DNA of 31,551 nt from CAZWBR01 sp964404205 (GTDB lineage Bacteria > Bacteroidota > Bacteroidia > Bacteroidales > Prolixibacteraceae): positions 1 through 31,551 of the forward strand of contig CAYOJD010000020.1 in NCBI GenBank assembly GCA_964404205.1, given 5' to 3'. Every line of letters begins with the position of its first letter. The stretch's first letter is position 1. Shown here in pieces: positions 30,582 to 31,551 of the stretch. The notes beneath the pieces are model-generated. The model worked only from the letters and a program-made list of their open reading frames with translations. It had not been told where the DNA came from and ran no database searches. Both the position numbers and the translations under genes were made by a program.

Positions 30582-31551
30582 TCACTTCTTCAACAGAACC
30601 ATTGTGGCGCCAAAGCCATATTCGCGGAAAGAGGCATCCTGAAAAGGATATTTAGGGTATTTTCTTTGCAGTTCGCGGCGCACTTCGTTCTTTAAAACGC
30701 CATCGCCCACACCGTGGATAAAGACAATTCGTTTTGCCCCTTTCGCAATGGCATTATCCATCTCTTTGCGGAAGTGGTCTAACTGTACTTTCAGCATATC
30801 GCTGTTTTCAAGTCCTCTGAAATCGTCGAGCAGTTGGCCGATATGAAGGTCAATTTCTACCAGCTCGCCGGATGAACTTACGGGTGTTGTTGATTTTTGA
30901 GGTTCTTTGGCTGTACTGATTTGTCTGAAATCGTGGTCGGAAAGTTTTTCAAGCTCAGCTGTTAGCGGGTGAGCGACGAGGGAAAGAATCATTGCCGGGT
31001 TTTTGAAATATCCATTCCTGATAAATGAACTCGACTTGAAGAGTTTCACCGGCGAAACAGTCACCTCTTTTTGAACCGGCTCTTCCAGTTGCTTCGCCTC
31101 TTTTCTGAAGCTGAGCAATTGAAAACAGTAATCAGGCAATTCGTTAAACATCCGGGGATGGAGTGTTTCCAGATTCACTTTGGTATTGGGTTCGAGCGTA
31201 CCGGCATCAACAGTTTCATATTTTCCTGAACGCTTTACCGCAAAATGGTACAAGAGCGTATAATTACAATCGTTGACCAGATAAAGTTGAATGGGTGCTG
31301 ATGGTGGGTTTGCCGGATTATCGGGCACCAGCGCAAAGACAAACTGTGGGTGGTCGTTTCCCCGAACCTGATCCGTTTCGATAAACCCTTCGCGGGTTTT
31401 CTCGGTAAAAACAGGTGCAGAAGGTTGTCCCGCATTTGATTTTCCTTTTACCGGTGCCGGATTGTTTTCACTGGCAGGTGTAACCACCACCAGATTTTTG
31501 ATGTATGTGGGTATCTCAAAACCATCAGAGGTTTCAACGGTTACCATATCT
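30582..31551 (-). CDS. DUF2027 and Smr-domain protein (partial, N-terminus outside window)
   Basis: The frame stays open to the window edge; the first in-window residues (MVTVETSDGFEIPTYIKNLVVV) correspond to an internal part of DUF2027 proteins, so the true start lies beyond 31551. A Pro/Lys linker (about residues 30-60) is followed by a middle beta-rich domain and then a C-terminal Smr domain (last about 90 residues). The Smr domain has EIDLHIGQL, a helix with DMLKVQLDHFRKEMDNAIAK, and the nuclease-type HGVGDGVLKNEVRREL motif. Smr domains are related to the MutS2 C-terminus and can cleave nucleic acid; the substrate here is unknown. Confidence 0.9.
   Translation of the reverse strand, partial: DMVTVETSDGFEIPTYIKNLVVVTPASENNPAPVKGKSNAGQPSAPVFTEKTREGFIETDQVRGNDHPQFVFALVPDNPANPPSAPIQLYLVNDCNYTLLYHFAVKRSGKYETVDAGTLEPNTKVNLETLHPRMFNELPDYCFQLLSFRKEAKQLEEPVQKEVTVSPVKLFKSSSFIRNGYFKNPAMILSLVAHPLTAELEKLSDHDFRQISTAKEPQKSTTPVSSSGELVEIDLHIGQLLDDFRGLENSDMLKVQLDHFRKEMDNAIAKGAKRIVFIHGVGDGVLKNEVRRELQRKYPKYPFQDASFREYGFGATMVLLKK

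Overview
The window looks like a chromosomal segment of a Bacteroidota member, most likely of the order Bacteroidales. The support is the gene content (long-form QueA, DUF3078, head-GIN lipoprotein, DUF2027-Smr protein, Wzi-family outer-membrane protein, PA14-bearing GH3 enzyme, futalosine menaquinone genes). A second line of support is that gene after gene is preceded by the phylum-specific -7 promoter element TAnnTTTG, while Shine-Dalgarno sequences are weak or absent. No tRNA, rRNA, insertion sequence, phage gene or CRISPR array was seen.

Layout. 1-2.7 kb: minus-strand operon tetR-family regulator > TolC-like outer-membrane channel > HlyD-like adaptor (cut by the window edge), with a 9-bp-arm palindromic operator beside the regulator's start. 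2.75-3.2 kb: non-coding stretch with a helically phased 11-bp repeat cluster. 3.2-4.9 kb: head-GIN lipoprotein with an ECF-like promoter, and a metallo-beta-lactamase-fold hydrolase. 4.9-5.3 kb: an orphan HigA-type antitoxin gene broken by one extra base in a homopolymer. 5.3-9.4 kb: clpB, preceded by three identical octamers exactly 31 bp apart, and a permease fused to a heavy-metal-binding domain. 9.6-11.3 kb: convergent DUF3078 protein and TonB-like protein. 11.4-14.1 kb: GH3 glycosidase. 14.5-18.4 kb: topB convergent with mqnB-mqnD. 18.6-23.5 kb: folE, fabD, a subclass B1 metallo-beta-lactamase with all six zinc ligands, and an M3 lipoprotein peptidase. 23.5-23.9 kb: a 41-bp tandem repeat array containing a dyad whose arms change but whose centre does not. 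23.9-27.3 kb: bifunctional nuclease, nucleoside transporter, thyA, folA. 27.4-31.5 kb: queA, Wzi-family protein, RNase P RNA and a DUF2027-Smr protein running off the end.

Most genes are housekeeping. Functional links are: drug or metabolite efflux under its own repressor; pyrimidine and folate supply (nucleoside uptake, ThyA, FolA, with FolE elsewhere in the window); late and early steps of futalosine menaquinone synthesis (MqnB, MqnD); and envelope proteins. I found no clear new multi-gene system. The most unusual items are the 41-bp array, the 11-bp repeat cluster, the 31-bp-spaced octamers upstream of clpB and the decayed antitoxin.
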